A stretch of DNA of 64,000 nt from Symbiodinium natans (taxonomy: Eukaryota; Sar; Dinophyceae; Suessiales; Symbiodiniaceae). Under the pieces are notes generated by a model. It was given only the letters and a program-made list of their open reading frames with translations, was not told the origin of the DNA and did no database searches. Made by a program: the position numbers and the translations under genes. Below, in pieces: positions 11,330 through 23,381 of this stretch; position 1 is the first letter of the stretch, and every line of letters starts with the position of its first letter. The DNA lies in the NCBI GenBank assembly GCA_905221605.1, contig CAJNDS010002495.1, positions 329,056 through 393,055 on the forward strand. The letters run 5' to 3'.

Positions 11330-13060
11330 TGTAATCTGCGCGGCATGAGCGCGCGTTGGGGTTGTGGGAAGCCAAGCCAAATAAACATGAAGGGAGATGC
11401 TGCTACATGGTTAGTTCTCTAAACTTTGGGTCCCTTTTTAGGCCCCTCCATAGTACGACACCCTCGAATAAGGACCCCTGACACTAATTTACAGAACTAC
11501 CCACATGTCTGCTCCAACACCCTTGTGCAGCTCTGCATCCGCAGCTGCTGATACATCGAGCTCTGTAGAATCGTAGAAACGTGGGGCGAGGGGCCATCTT
11601 GTATCCTTCACTTCCGTATCGAAGTTTTGTTTCAAATGAAGTGCAGGATTGACACAAATGCCCTGCTATCCCCAACCGATAAGTTTGGGCCATCTGGCAT
11701 GACCCTGCCTGTGCCATGGAGGGCAAGGCAGCAAAATGTTTGGCGGCTTGTCCTGAGCCTGCGCCTCAGTGATCGCAGCAGACCATGTTGAAGCATTTCA
11801 CTTCGCGTTGCTTCGCTTAGGCTTCGTAGCTTTCAAAGTCTTAGCATCATCTCGCATCTAGAGGTTGCAGCTTTCTGCTGGCTCTGTCGCGTACCTTGAT
11901 TCTGTGCTGTCAGAGCTCACCCCCGAAGAGATGCAGGAGCCTTGTCAAATTTGCCTATGTTGTCACCTTAAGTGCAGGTGAGCCAGAGACCAGTGGGAAT
12001 GTTCAGTGCAAAGCGGGGGCTTAAGGACTACACGACTGTGCGAGTACTGTTGCAGCCCTTTCTGCTTGATGCTTTGATTCTCGGCAGAAGCTATGCCGGC
12101 CGCATTCGACCCCGCGCATCTGTGAACTTATTGTTCCTTCGAGCCACCGTAGCACTCCGAGAGCCTGATCCACTTCAGGAAGCTGAGTGGCCGTGAAACA
12201 CCGCACAACAGCACGAGTGATGCAAAAGCGGAGATGGCCTGCATCTTCGATGCGTTCAGACTGTCGTTTGTTTTTCTTTCTCATGCAGGGCCGAGGCTGT
12301 CAATTTTTGTCGTGAGGTTTAGCAAGTTTAGTTGAAGCTGCAAGAGGCCAAACGATCTTTGCCCAGCTGCAAGAGACCGACGGTTTGCAACGAGACTCAT
12401 TTTGAGATGGAGCATGCTGCAATGCGACATGGAGAGCACGCAACATATTGTGCAAAGCATATGCAACACGGTGAAGAGGCAAGCGTAGAGCCGAAGATGC
12501 TGCTGTGTAACAGAAGTTTCACGGAGGCTTGTTTCAGGAACTAGGGGCGAAGGGCTGCTGTGACTGAGGCATGAGCAGAGCAATGTTGCAGGATTTTGCC
12601 TGCCTATCGGAGTAAGGACGCCTGGGCGATCCAGTGCAAATATCTGATGCCTTGCACAAGGCTGCTGGGTTGGCTACCTGGAGGCATCTAACATTGCAGA
12701 GCTTGTGGTGAGGCTTCCTGACACATGCTGATCAGGTCTCGGACAGGTTGGACCTTTCTGAGGATCTGGCATCTTGACTTCAATGACGCGAGTTCAATGG
12801 CACCGCAAAAGCGGTCAACAGAAGGTTTCACTGGCAGGGCGAGGTTGTTGATGTTGGCTCAAGGTGCCGATGGTGCCAGCTCAGCAGCCCCAGAGTAGTC
12901 TGATTACCAACTCAAGATAGAAGTGCGATGAAAATATCCTGTATCATGCCTTTCCGGAGCATTGTGGTCGGAGAGCTTGGACACTTCAGCACGTTGTTGG
13001 CTCAACAAGTTGATCCCAGCGGTCACATCAATGGAACAGGAACAATGTCCCGCCGAGCAT
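11330..13060. other. Unassigned stretch
   Basis: No domain, RNA gene or notable repeat recognised. A plus-strand frame at 12332-12544 is His/Glu-rich and unremarkable. Confidence 0.4.
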
Positions 13061-13189
13061 AATGGAGCCTACCGCTGGCTTGCTTCATTCTGCAGAAGTC
13101 AGTGATCTCACCATCCGCGCTGTTGCTGCAAACAAGCGATACACGGCAATCAATTATGCCCTTGCCTTTGCGACGACTGAAGATGCTGA

Positions 13190-15650
13190 ACGTGTAGTGT
13201 GTGCAGTTTCCAGCCTGTTGCATCCTTGTTCCGAGGATTCGTCGCAACTTGCGCAGAAGAGAACTCAGTACGCCTGTATGATTGGACTCTTGTAGGCAAA
13301 GTGCACGCTCCCAGTCCTGGACTTGTGTCAAGTGCCGCGGAGCCTGATATGTTGAGGAAGGGGACACTTTTGCACACCTTTCAGACAGCTCAGAAGACTC
13401 GCAACGTGGCCCTATCAGCGACATGCCGCAAATCAGCACTTTTGACTTTGCAATGACTTCGTATCTCTGTCAGAGCCATGTGCAGATGTTCCGGACAACA
13501 CATTCGCCAGAGGAGAAGCATTTGGCAACGGGCGAGAAAAATGGACAAGGCGAGCTTTTTGACTTGAGCAAGCGGTTCCCAGAGTGCAAGAAGGGCGCGT
13601 GAACCCGCAAACCCGGGAAACGTTGCGTTTGAACGCATGCTGAACGCATGCGAACGCCCGAGGAATCATGTGTCCATGTTCCAGTTCGCCGGCAAAGTTA
13701 GCATCACCATGTACAACGTGGCACTGACTGCAGAGCATGTTCTTCTTTCGCCGGCTTCTCAGAAAGACCAGAAGGGGCTACTTCTATGCACGATCACTAC
13801 CGCAAAGCGCGGTGCTTAGATTGTTGATATGTGCTTGCCGACAAGAGCCCAGTCTCCATCAAGGTCCTGCCGTGGATATGGCATCAAAGTGAATCCTGAG
13901 GACAACTAAGTCACTAAGTAAAGTGACACCAATCTGATGCAAGCTGCACGTTTGCAGGACCGAAGGCTGCATGTTGCAAATCTATACACTCTGGATGGGA
14001 CGCTGCGACATTCCCTCGACCACGGATCAATGCTTGGTCGCATGGGCATCTGCAGGGTGCTCAGATGCCAGAAGTCGGGGGATGCAGATGAGTTCTTCTT
14101 CGTCTCCTTGTGCTTTGCATGGGCATTCCTGGCATTCCTACGATGTCGCCAGAGTGGCGTGTGCTTCTGGATGCCTTTGCTTCTAGTGAGGGGCATCTTG
14201 GTTGGGAGATGCGGCGTTGGTCCAAACATTCCAAGGTCTGAACGCGTCGAATGCAGCGACCTCTGGCGAAGACAAAGTCGTGAAGGCTGGCAAAAAACAC
14301 TTTGCTCGGACATGCTCGAACTGGGGCATTCAGAGGCTTGCGCTGAAAGGGTCCTGGCAGGTGTGGGATCTTTCCGGTCAGCTCTTACATACGATTCCAG
14401 CAGACAAGGCCGGTGTTCAACGGTGTTTAAGGGTCCTAAAACACCAGAGTGATGTTGGCAGGAGCGCAGTCCCGGGGTCTGCTTCCTCGGCGGCCAGCTG
14501 CTCGTGTCAGGCTCTTGATGGGAAGCAAATTTAAGATGGGGAGAAGCGTGGAGATATGGCCGAGATAAGGTGAGCTGCAAAACCGGCAGTAGACTCTTTT
14601 TTCTCAGAGATCTGCCGGGAAGGAATCTCGAATGTTTCCATCTACGACTCGCAGACATGCAAGCTGGAGCGCCAGCTGGAGCTTCCTCAGCTTCCTCTGG
14701 TTTCTCAGCTTTGTTTGGTGTGTCGATATGGGTGTCGATATGGGACTCGGCAAGGCTTGGGTCAAGGCTTAGGTGGGGGCCAAAGCAGTTCCTGGGTTGT
14801 GCTTTAGGGATAACTTTGAATTTGGCTTCTTTCTCTTTTAAGGGAACCTACTCATATGTTAATTTTCAAACGGCTCTAAAAGCACCACTCGGGTTCAAGT
14901 TTTTACTTGACACTCGGACCTAAAGCAGCAAAGGTGCGAAGATCAACTGCTTTGGGTTCGACTGCTGTTCATGTTTTGGGGTCCCGGGCTCGTAAGGGCT
15001 CATAAGGTCTCCAGATGCCCTTGGAAATCTTCTGAGGCTCTTAAGCGCATTTGGAATGTGATGTGAAAACATTCGGGCTGGGTTTCCAAGCATGATGTGT
15101 CTGGGGCCACGGGGCCACGGAAAGCTCGCAAGATACCGTCGGAACGAGCCAAATTCACAAGTTCGCACGCTCGCGTATCCGCATGGGAGCCTCAGAGTCA
15201 GAGCAGGAAGAAGAGCACACAGTCAAGAGTTTCATGTCCTGGAACAGCTGTTGACAGAGGTGCTTTCTTGGTGCAAACCAACTGAGGCTGAACGAGGCAA
15301 CTTCCGGGCTACTCCGCAGACCTACCCCCGCCTTATATCTGGAGGAAATTACGTGGTGTCAGCAAGCGAAGACCGACGTGCCAGCATATGGACGTTCTCT
15401 GACGGAAGACTTCTTTGTACCCTCTCAGACGAAAGACGCATTTTTGGCGACTTCTATGCGGCTGTTTGCGACGAACGCCTGGTATTGATTGGCGGGAAGT
15501 GCCTGAAGATTTATGACCTTACAGTGCATGCCGGCTACAAGCGAACGCGATCGGAGGGCCTTGGTGTCTCACTTCGCTTTATCATCGAGCCGGACCAATT
15601 TGCCCTCACTGCACAGGAGGCAACCGGAAAGGCCAGAGATGTCTCATGTG
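13190..15650 (+). CDS. WD40-repeat (beta-propeller) protein, multi-exon
   Basis: Several plus-strand pieces in different frames carry WD40-blade signatures. At 13225-13310: GFVATCAEENSVRLYDWTLV. Near 13360: GTLLHTFQ. Near 13975-14020: LYTLDGTLRHSLDHG. Near 14230-14280: a TSGEDKVVK piece. At 14357-14410: WQVWDLSGQLLHTIPADKA. At 15353-15425: YVVSASEDRRASIWTFSDGR followed by LLCTL, then LVLIGGKCLKIYDL at about 15480-15520. The recurring pattern (hydrophobic-x-SGS/A-x-D-x-x-hydrophobic-x-hydrophobic-W/Y-D, then DG-x-LLHT) is that of WD40 blades, which form protein-interaction platforms. At least five partial blades are visible. Introns between them were not resolved. The 3' side runs into the THFLSWAWSY exons, so the two may be one gene. 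Confidence 0.6.
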
Positions 15651-15699
15651 TCACTGTGTTTTCTTGTGTCACTTCCGCTTGTCCTCTGCTTGCAAGCTT

Positions 15700-18060
15700 T
15701 TTTCTCTCAAGAGCTTCGTGAGGAGAACCCCAACTTCCACGAACTTGCGCCTGTGATCGCTTATGGTCCGAACGCTTTGGGCTCTGGTTCCATCTGTCCT
15801 CGCGATGGTCGCCCAGGGTGTGCCCTTGTGGTCACCTGTCTCCAGATTAATCCAGACAGTATCATGCCGCTTGCACACAGATGCTATGGCTATGGGGTCC
15901 TTGTAACAAAGGATGTGATACCTTCGGGGCCCGCAACTCACTTTCTGTCTTGGGCTTGGTCCTACCGAATGAAGACAGTAGTCCTGGCACTGCGGCATTG
16001 GAGTCAGGACGAGCAAATTGCTTCTGCAACTGTTCCGTCGTGTTGTTGGTATTCGTTGTTGATGTGAACGAGACGGGAAGGACAGTAGCAACAGCATCAA
16101 GCCCGACCAGCACCTTGGCGAAACAAATGCTGTTCGTGAGGCATTCAAGAGGAACATGGATTCGCAGATGCTAGCGAAGGGTCTTTGAGAGTGAGCTTCG
16201 TGAAGCAGGACAGTCCAAAGGAACATACCGGCCAAAGCTGGGTATGTCGGTCAGTTGAACCAATGAGTAAGGACGTTCATTTGGATTTGCTTCTTCTGCA
16301 ACAATCAAGAGCGGATTCTCAACGAGAAGTCCCAGGAGGGCTCGGATGATCTAGAGACAACCTTCCAATCACGGTTGCGATCAATCGGGCATGTGCTGGT
16401 GCTTTTCGACGACTGGAGCAAGCCAGCCTACTTGCCGCTCTTCACCACTTTTTTCTGGTCTTGAGAGCATGTGCACTAAGGGGCGCAGTAAGGGCTTGAT
16501 ATGAGCTTGATGCTTTTGTTTAGAGCACTTTTGTCCTTTGTCCCTCCGCGCAAAATCCAAGGACACGCGTGTGGTGCATCTTCGAAACATTTGTCGCTGC
16601 CGAGCCCTCTGTTTTTCATGACGCATGACACCTCGTTTTTGTGAATCCATTGAGCAGTCCGTCTAAGTTTCGGGCTGCTCAGGAGAGCGCATTCTTGGAG
16701 TTCTTTTCTTGGGTCCTCTTGTTTGGTGCGTTTGTGTTGTTGTCTTGTGGTCCTCGGGTCTGCTGGTCCTTGGGTGGCCGAGTTTTCCTATGTTTTCCTT
16801 GATTGTTGGTTTTTCCTTCGTCTGTTGTCATCTTGTGTGCGCACCCATCAACCCACCATTTTGTTTAAACGCTGCACTCCCTGGATCATTCTAATTGCAA
16901 ATAGAGCATGCCATCATTCTGTCTGCAAATGGCTCGGGCTGCGACGCTGAAAGGAGATGTGGGCCCACGTGTCCTCGGAATTAGCATGTAGAGAACGTAG
17001 AGGCTTCTAAGGAGAACAGAGGTTCTCCGATTAACAAACGAAAGAAGTAGATAAGCATAGAAGTTTTCCTATGGACATGCAGAGAAGTGAGAGGTTTTCC
17101 AAACCCCCTCCTTCCATAAGATTCACCACGAGGTGAGATCCGACATTTGCTACACGTTGATCTTCCCTCCGGAGTCTGCTGAGAGCATGCACGGGGCTTT
17201 GCAGCGTGGGATGCATCTGGAAGTCACCAAAGATTGGAGCAGCCTCTTGGCCGCTATGGCACATGCTTGCAACCTTTAGAGTGTCTCACACAAGACTCAG
17301 AAAGCAAGCTTCTACGGCGAGGCATAGATGTGGCGCATGCCACTGCTAGCCGCCCTGTGGATGAGGAGAAGGTGAAGGGCATCATCTCACGAACCTCCTC
17401 CTTTGATGAGGTGAACTCTGCCCTTTGGCAAGAATGCTCATGAGAAGGCATCAGCCGTGCCATCCAGGTCGCAATAACATCTCGTTGCAGTAGCGGTGTT
17501 GAAGCTGCATTATCAACCAACATGCCTTGCCACGAAGGTTGTCAAAGATCATCTGATAAATTGGTTCAAGAAGCAGTTTCAGGCCGAGAGTTTGAGCGTA
17601 AACGCACAAAAACTGCCAGTGGCACATTCTACCACAGTCTCCGGAGTTGCAGGCCGTCTTTGAGCGCGGTGTGCGAGAAGGGCCCGAGTTGTCGCAGCGC
17701 AGCTGCGAAGCTTGCGCTTTGAAGGCCGCGCAACAATCTGAGCCATTAAGCTTAGGGCGCAGTGATTGAGGCTTAGATTATCTATCTTTGCTTCGGGCAG
17801 GATGCAGAGATTGCACATCTGAAGCAGGTGCTGGAGGACCTGCCTGTTAAGCTGCTTTCCCTTCTATGCCCAGTTGTAATACATAGAGGACTGTGAAGCA
17901 AGCACACATGTCATGAGGAACGCGATGCCGAAATTCTACGGCTAACGGCATTACTGCCAGCTGGCAGTGCGGTCAAGGCAGCCAAGTCTGACCTCCTGGA
18001 CGTCATCAGCAATGGCGAGGTCCCACCTGTGAGCCAGTCGACATTCCACAACCCTTCCAA
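15700..18060 (+). CDS. Protein with CPRDGRPGCA / THFLSWAWSY / RVWCIFETFVAA core
   Basis: Plus-strand pieces, in order: 15712-15830 contains NPNFHELAPVIAYGPNALG and then CPRDGRPGCALV; 15925-15990 contains GPATHFLSWAWSYRMKTVV. The piece at 16351-16450 contains RLRSIGHVLVLFDDWSKPAY, and 16563-16620 reads TRVWCIFETFVAAEPSVF. The piece at 17308-17430 contains RGIDVAHATASRPVDEEKV and then GIISRTSSFDEVNSALW. From memory, this ordered set (Cys-Pro-Arg-Asp-Gly, Thr-His-Phe-Leu-Ser-Trp, Leu-Asp-x-Trp, Trp-x-Ile-x-Glu, then a Glu-Lys-rich helix) recurs in many algal and dinoflagellate proteins. I cannot attach a function. Later pieces (17650-17740, 17795-17845, 17915-18040) look helical and may belong to the C-terminus. 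Confidence 0.5.
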
Positions 18061-18327
18061 CCTCTTATGTGTGCAAAGACAGGTGGCGGCCACGTGAGAC
18101 GATTAATTCGGAATTGACAAATCGCTCGGCAAGACAGCATCACGCTCAAAGCGGTTGCTCCCCGGAAACGTGTCCGACAGTTCTTGTTCCGAATGCGAAC
18201 AACGCGTATCAATGCTTCAGTCACTTCAGCCCCACTCCAATGTGACGAGCTGCTGGACATGGATTCGCGACGTTAACGACCGATGCCCACTGGACTGAAG
18301 GTCAGGATGGCTCTGGAGTTAATGTAC

Positions 18328-18364
18328 AATGCTATGCAATGCTATGCAATGCTATGCAACGCCA
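18328..18364 (+). repeat. 10-bp tandem repeat, GCTATGCAAT
   Basis: About 3.5 near-perfect decamer copies; one of several ~10-bp arrays in the window. Confidence 0.9.
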
Positions 18365-18369
18365 TGCAA

Positions 18370-20230
18370 TGCAAAGCGTGGTGACCCCTGTGGTGCAGAA
18401 AGAAAGAGTGGAAAACAAGGGGCCTGTGAGTGCAAAGCACGTGGACGGCCACAAGTGTGGGAGCCAGAAGCTCAGGTAAGCAGCCTTGCGATGACTTTGG
18501 CGGAGATGACGTGGGCAGAGCTTAGCTCCGGCGGAGAGCCAAGTGTCTTGCCTTCTTTTTTGCTCATGAGTTGCGTGTATGATGGTAGCAGCTGGGCTCA
18601 GTTGGGCTCGTCCAGTCCAAATTGTAGATACACACTTCACGAAGCGCAAATGTTGTGACGGCCGTAACCGAACCATGGGGAAACGGGTAGTAGAAGCAAC
18701 GCGGCTGGTTGCGGCAGAAACCTGGTGATCATGTGGTTGGTCGCCTCGCAAGCCAGGCAGAGATGCTAGAACTACTATGACATTGGATTTAATGTTGCAT
18801 GGTGAGCCTGCTATCCCGTGAGTGTAAATGCAATGCTAGCCGACCCGCCTCGACCGGGACCTGCCTAGCGGCGAGAAAACCTAAACCGGACAGGGGTTTC
18901 GACAGAAACGCGTCGGTGGGTGGGGCCGGGTGGGGGTGGCCTGGAAAGGGTCTTGCTGACCGGGGGTGGTCTCGGCTTAGACGTTGGACCAACCCTCCTC
19001 GGATGCAAGCAGAAGTACGCAGTCTTTGATTTCCTCCCCAAAGCAGATCACACCTCGCTTGCAACCACTCGATTCGATTCACATTTGCAACGGCTCATGC
19101 GAAGCATGTTGGGCAAAGGATGTTATGTAACCCTTCGTCACTTGCACGGTGCATGTGCTTGGTTGATTGTTCGGAATCTTCCGGCAGTCGGCAAGTGTAG
19201 GTGCTGATGTATTGGCGGAGATCTTGGAGCCCTCCCTCCAGGACCAGTGATGTATGGTGCTGCAACTGCGCGAAGTTTTTCCAGCCCGAATTGCCAAAGG
19301 AGGCTTTCCACGACTCGGGCGAGTGGCCGGCGAATGAGGCAGCACATTGCCGCAGTCGGCGGGATGAGATTTCGTGGGTACTCGTAGCGATATGGGGATC
19401 ATGCCATCCTGCTTCCAGAAGCTGCAGGACAAGGCAAAGGCAAAGATGCCTCTTGTATATTCATTGCTGGCTCTAGTTACTCTAGTTTAGCCTGTTCTCC
19501 GGCTTGCCCTGCTTAGTGCCGGAGGACCGGTCTGGTTTACCGGCCAAGTTTTTTAGCACCCTGCTCGATCCCCTACCCCCGTTACCTTGTTTGCATCAAG
19601 CAGCCAGCTGCATTTCCTTGTCCTAGTCGCGGTATTTTGCCTCCTGCATGTCTTGTCAGAGACGTGGCCAGTGAGAGATGGAGTGTGCCAAGGATGTCTT
19701 CCGCACTATTGCGGGAACTGCAGCGCTGTGGTCGCGATTAAAGTGTGAGAGGATGCCGACAGCGAGCCAAAATCCGTTCTTCGTGGTTAGTTCCTCCCAT
19801 GAGCTCCAAATGGGCTGGCCCTCCATGGCCACTCCATTCAATCCCATCGCTCGGCCCTTCGCGCCTGTTTGGGCAGTCCTTCGAGGCCTGGTGGGAGCGA
19901 GCAGGGGTGCACTTTGCCCATGAAGGAGTCAAGCAGAGCATCCCAATCAGAACAGAATTGTTGGAGCTTGACATTTCGAACCGCAGCTAAGTTGTTTTCT
20001 TGGTGACCTTGCTTCAGTTTTTACTAGTAATGTTAATGCAAGGTGTTTGTGCTTCTGCAGTTTTGTGGCCCTGCGAGCTCACGGCATCCGGTAGTTGTTC
20101 TACAGTGATCCAGGCCCATGGCAGCAAGCTCAGTTTGTGGGATGCTCACAAGATGCCAGAGGTTTTGCTGCAGTTTTCGTGATTTCGAGTACTTGAAAGT
20201 CGGCTGAAGGCTCAGCGACGAAGCAGAAAC
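18370..20230. other. Unassigned stretch with a few possible exons
   Basis: Possible plus-strand exon pieces include DVWCCNCAKFFQPELPKEAF at 19240-19300 and a WD40-like SKLSLWDAHKMPEVLLQF at 20126-20180. Neither is enough to name a gene. A 12-bp array built on GCCCTAGCTGCC follows at 20285-20320. Confidence 0.35.
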
Positions 20231-20460
20231 CTTGGCGTTGTGGTGGCCATTGCCGTCGCAGGAACGTGGTGCACCAGCTTCGTGCCCTAGCTGCCCTAGC
20301 TGCCATAGCTGCCCTAGCTCCCCGAGCTGTGATGGTGTCTGGTTTCCAGTTCTTTCGATACTTGTGTTGCTTACGCTTGAAGGTAGCGCCCTCCGGTGGA
20401 GGCCTGGTCATTCTCCGCACACCAGCATCTCGCCGCTTCGCCTGACTGGAGGTGAGGCAA

Positions 20461-21174
20461 GCCGGCGCGAGGCCTTGCTGGGCCTGGCCGGGGCCGCGAC
20501 TGCCGCGACCCTGTCCTCAGAGCCGGCCCTGGCCTTCGACGAAGCAGGCCTGGCACAGCTCACAAGCGATAGGCGGATTGTGCAGGCGCGGAAGTACGGA
20601 AGCCCCAGGACCGTGGCTCGGGTACTACAGCGACCCCCAGCACCCCATGTGCCCCCGCAAGATTGTCTACGAGTATGACCTCTACAAGGACGGGCCTAGG
20701 GACGATTCTTGTGGATCTTGCTCCTTCTTGCAGCAGCCTTTCATGTGCTCTGCCTGGCAGACCGCGACGATCATGGTGGTGGGTGGCGATGGCGACCCCG
20801 GGTGCGAGAAGAAGGCACTGAGTGCTGGAGACATTCGCATGGAGACTTCCAGTCTTCACTTTTGCGCTTTGCAACGATGCGAAGGTGTCCAAGAGGTGGA
20901 CGGCCAAGGTAGACTTCAAGGCGGGCTCCGACAGCATCACCATCGACTTCAGCAAGAAGGGTGGCCCTGCGGTCCCTCGTCCCAATGATGTTTTTGTGTT
21001 TTTTGGTATTCTCCTAACTCTGTCAGCACTGTCAGCATTGTCAGCTTCAGATCCACTCCACACTTCCAGGATGTGGTTGGAAAGTGGGACAAGGACGGCA
21101 TCGTCTTCCCTGACGGCAACAAGTGGAAGAAGATCATCTCCTTCACCAACGCCGACGGCCAGCTCCTGGCCTGA
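20461..21174 (+). CDS. Probable thylakoid-lumen protein, copy 1
   Basis: The leader reads SRREALLGLAGAATAATLSS, then EPALAFDEAG. It is a twin-Arg plus hydrophobic stretch ending Ala-x-Ala, as in thylakoid-lumen transfer signals. The mature part holds GPWLGYYSDPQHPMCPRKIV, GGDGDPGCEKK, VSKRWTAKVDF, ITIDFSKKGGPA, DVVGKWDKDGIVFPDGNKWK and ends ISFTNADGQLLA. Exons that fit: up to 20547, 20609-20814, 20885-20971 and 21070-21174. The introns start GC, GC and GT, and phases agree throughout. The stretch between MCPRKIV and GGDGDPG stays in frame but may hide one more intron. I recall small algal proteins with the same GYYxDPxHPxC and DFSxKGGP motifs, without known function. The exon encoding the N-terminal signal is upstream and unresolved. 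Confidence 0.65.
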
Positions 21175-21184
21175 GTGGCAGCAC
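20461..21184 (+). repeat. 724-bp direct repeat, copy 1
   Basis: Matches 22030-22753 with no difference that I could find by eye, introns included, at a constant offset of 1569 bp. The match stops abruptly on both sides (20460 A against 22029 G; 21185 A against 22754 C). Confidence 0.9.
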
Positions 21185-22029
21185 AGAAAAGCTCAAAGAA
21201 AGCCATTTCTTGCAGGGCCGACATCTTTTTCAAGCTTGGAGCCTGCAAAGACGCAGACCTGAGACGAAACAGAGTACTTGCGCTTCTCACTTGTGCAGCC
21301 TCGGTACAGCACCACATCCTTCTTAACTTGCCTGTGTTCTGCTGACCTTTATGCCTGGATGTGTGTTGAGAGGCCAACATGCTGGAGATGCGCTAGACGG
21401 CGTGGGCGTGATGGGCAACCCCTTGATAGACGGGGTTGTTGCCCGCAAATGGGTTGACTCGAGAGGTACATTCAGGTGAGCACGGGCCCAAAAAGGCCGC
21501 AGGAGCATGTCTTTGCTGAGCAGGATCTTGCACCGTAATGCCCCACATTGTTTGGCTGGTTCCTTACTTCAGGCTTATCGCAGTTTCTAAGCCTCAAGCC
21601 GAGATTCGCAATTGCTGTGCTCACCATGGTGTCCCAGCTGCTCTAGCTTTGTGATTTCTGCCATCCTAGCTCATGTTCACTGAGTTTACTGCTTGTCTCC
21701 GCTGTCTGCGAAGGTGCGGGCACCCATCCGTAAGTCGCGATGCGCAGCAGCCGTTGCCGCGGCTGCACTGAGCGCCGGCTATCTGATCACGGCCTTCGCC
21801 ACGCGCCTCAAAAATCATGAATGGCCGCAGACCTGCGTGAGATGGCGGGCAATGCAAGCTGCGGTGTTACGTGGTACCCTTGTTGCGAGGTGATGCCGCC
21901 AGCAGAAGGCCACAAAACATGTTGTGAATGACGCTTCTGCCACCTCACCAGTGTTGAGATGGTGATTGCCAAGCCGCTTGCCTTGATTGCTAGAAGGAAA
22001 CCAACGCTGGCTCACGCGTTCAGGTGCCG
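21185..22029. other. Spacer between the duplicated gene copies
   Basis: Unique sequence. A plus-strand piece at 21711-21815 reads VRAPIRKSRCAAAVAAAALS and then AGYLITAFATRLK. This is a positive stretch followed by a hydrophobic core, and it could be the plastid signal exon of copy 2. Nothing else recognised. Confidence 0.4.
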
Positions 22030-22743
22030 GCCGGCGCGAGGCCTTGCTGGGCCTGGCCGGGGCCGCGACTGCCGCGACCCTGTCCTCAGAGCCGGCCCTG
22101 GCCTTCGACGAAGCAGGCCTGGCACAGCTCACAAGCGATAGGCGGATTGTGCAGGCGCGGAAGTACGGAAGCCCCAGGACCGTGGCTCGGGTACTACAGC
22201 GACCCCCAGCACCCCATGTGCCCCCGCAAGATTGTCTACGAGTATGACCTCTACAAGGACGGGCCTAGGGACGATTCTTGTGGATCTTGCTCCTTCTTGC
22301 AGCAGCCTTTCATGTGCTCTGCCTGGCAGACCGCGACGATCATGGTGGTGGGTGGCGATGGCGACCCCGGGTGCGAGAAGAAGGCACTGAGTGCTGGAGA
22401 CATTCGCATGGAGACTTCCAGTCTTCACTTTTGCGCTTTGCAACGATGCGAAGGTGTCCAAGAGGTGGACGGCCAAGGTAGACTTCAAGGCGGGCTCCGA
22501 CAGCATCACCATCGACTTCAGCAAGAAGGGTGGCCCTGCGGTCCCTCGTCCCAATGATGTTTTTGTGTTTTTTGGTATTCTCCTAACTCTGTCAGCACTG
22601 TCAGCATTGTCAGCTTCAGATCCACTCCACACTTCCAGGATGTGGTTGGAAAGTGGGACAAGGACGGCATCGTCTTCCCTGACGGCAACAAGTGGAAGAA
22701 GATCATCTCCTTCACCAACGCCGACGGCCAGCTCCTGGCCTGA
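22030..22743 (+). CDS. Probable thylakoid-lumen protein, copy 2
   Basis: Same coding sequence as copy 1, shifted by 1569 bp: exons up to 22116, then 22178-22383, 22454-22540 and 22639-22743. Leader, GYYSDP, GGDGDPGCE, IDFSKKGGP and FPDGNKWK motifs are unchanged and the frame is intact, so it could be functional. What precedes the repeat differs: here a frame from 21987 leads directly into GRREALLGLAG. The N-terminal targeting exon may therefore differ between copies, or one copy may lack it. Confidence 0.6.
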
Positions 22744-22753
22744 GTGGCAGCAC
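22030..22753 (+). repeat. 724-bp direct repeat, copy 2
   Basis: Second copy of 20461-21184. See the first copy for the boundaries. Confidence 0.9.
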
Positions 22754-23138
22754 CTGCGCATCTGCTTTGAGGTTTTTCTTGTAGCGAAGAGGACACCGCT
22801 GGCGTCCAACCCGCTAGAGAAACGGAGTGTGTTGCGAGGATCCGGGAGGGAAGGGGTGGCTTGGTCGTAAGTGAAGGATTGACAAACAACGTTTACCAAC
22901 ATGTCGATCATCACAGTATTTCAGTTCAACTCAGAAAAATCAAGTCCGCTGCTCCAGAGTCTCTCGCAGCCAGCTGTTTAACTACGAACGGAGAACATGT
23001 TTGCCAGGTGCTCGTAGGCCTTTGGCATATCTGTCCTTGCGTGCCAGTCTTGCTGTTTCCTGCCTTCGCCAGAGACAGATGTCCTTTGTCAGAGCCGTTC
23101 ACGGCCGCCTGGCCCGCTCACGAGTTTCTGGAGGAAAA

Positions 23139-23297
23139 GCACAGTTACACGCGCCACGTGCCTTTCTAAAAGATACACGCGACCATGTGGGAATAGCACA
23201 GTTACACGCGTCACGTGCCTCTCTAGAAGATACACACGACCATGTGGGAATAGCACAGTTGCACGCGTCACGTGCCTCTCTGAAAGATACACGCTGG
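23139..23297 (+). repeat. 57-bp minisatellite, 2.8 copies
   Basis: Units start at 23139, 23196 and 23253; the third is cut short. The unit contains GCACAGTTACACGCG, CACGTGCC and GATACACGCGACCATGTGGG. Being a multiple of three, it translates as a 19-residue repeat (AQLHAxRAxLxDTxDHVGI) inside an open frame at 23001-23381. The minus strand is open too, so coding is not proven. Confidence 0.9.
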
Positions 23298-23381
23298 TTC
23301 TCGGCTGTACAACGCTTGCATGGCCTACCTCGCGGCATTCGTGCTGCACTTTTCAACATCTCTCGCTCCACTGCATCATGA

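Noticed and set aside
13906-14658. 250-codon minus-strand open frame
   Set aside because: It is antisense to plus-strand pieces with WD40 signatures (LYTLDGTLRHSL, WQVWDLSGQLLHT) and shows no domain of its own.
22129-22914. 261-codon minus-strand open frame
   Set aside because: It is antisense to copy 2 of the thylakoid-lumen protein gene, whose plus-strand motifs and splice phases are convincing.
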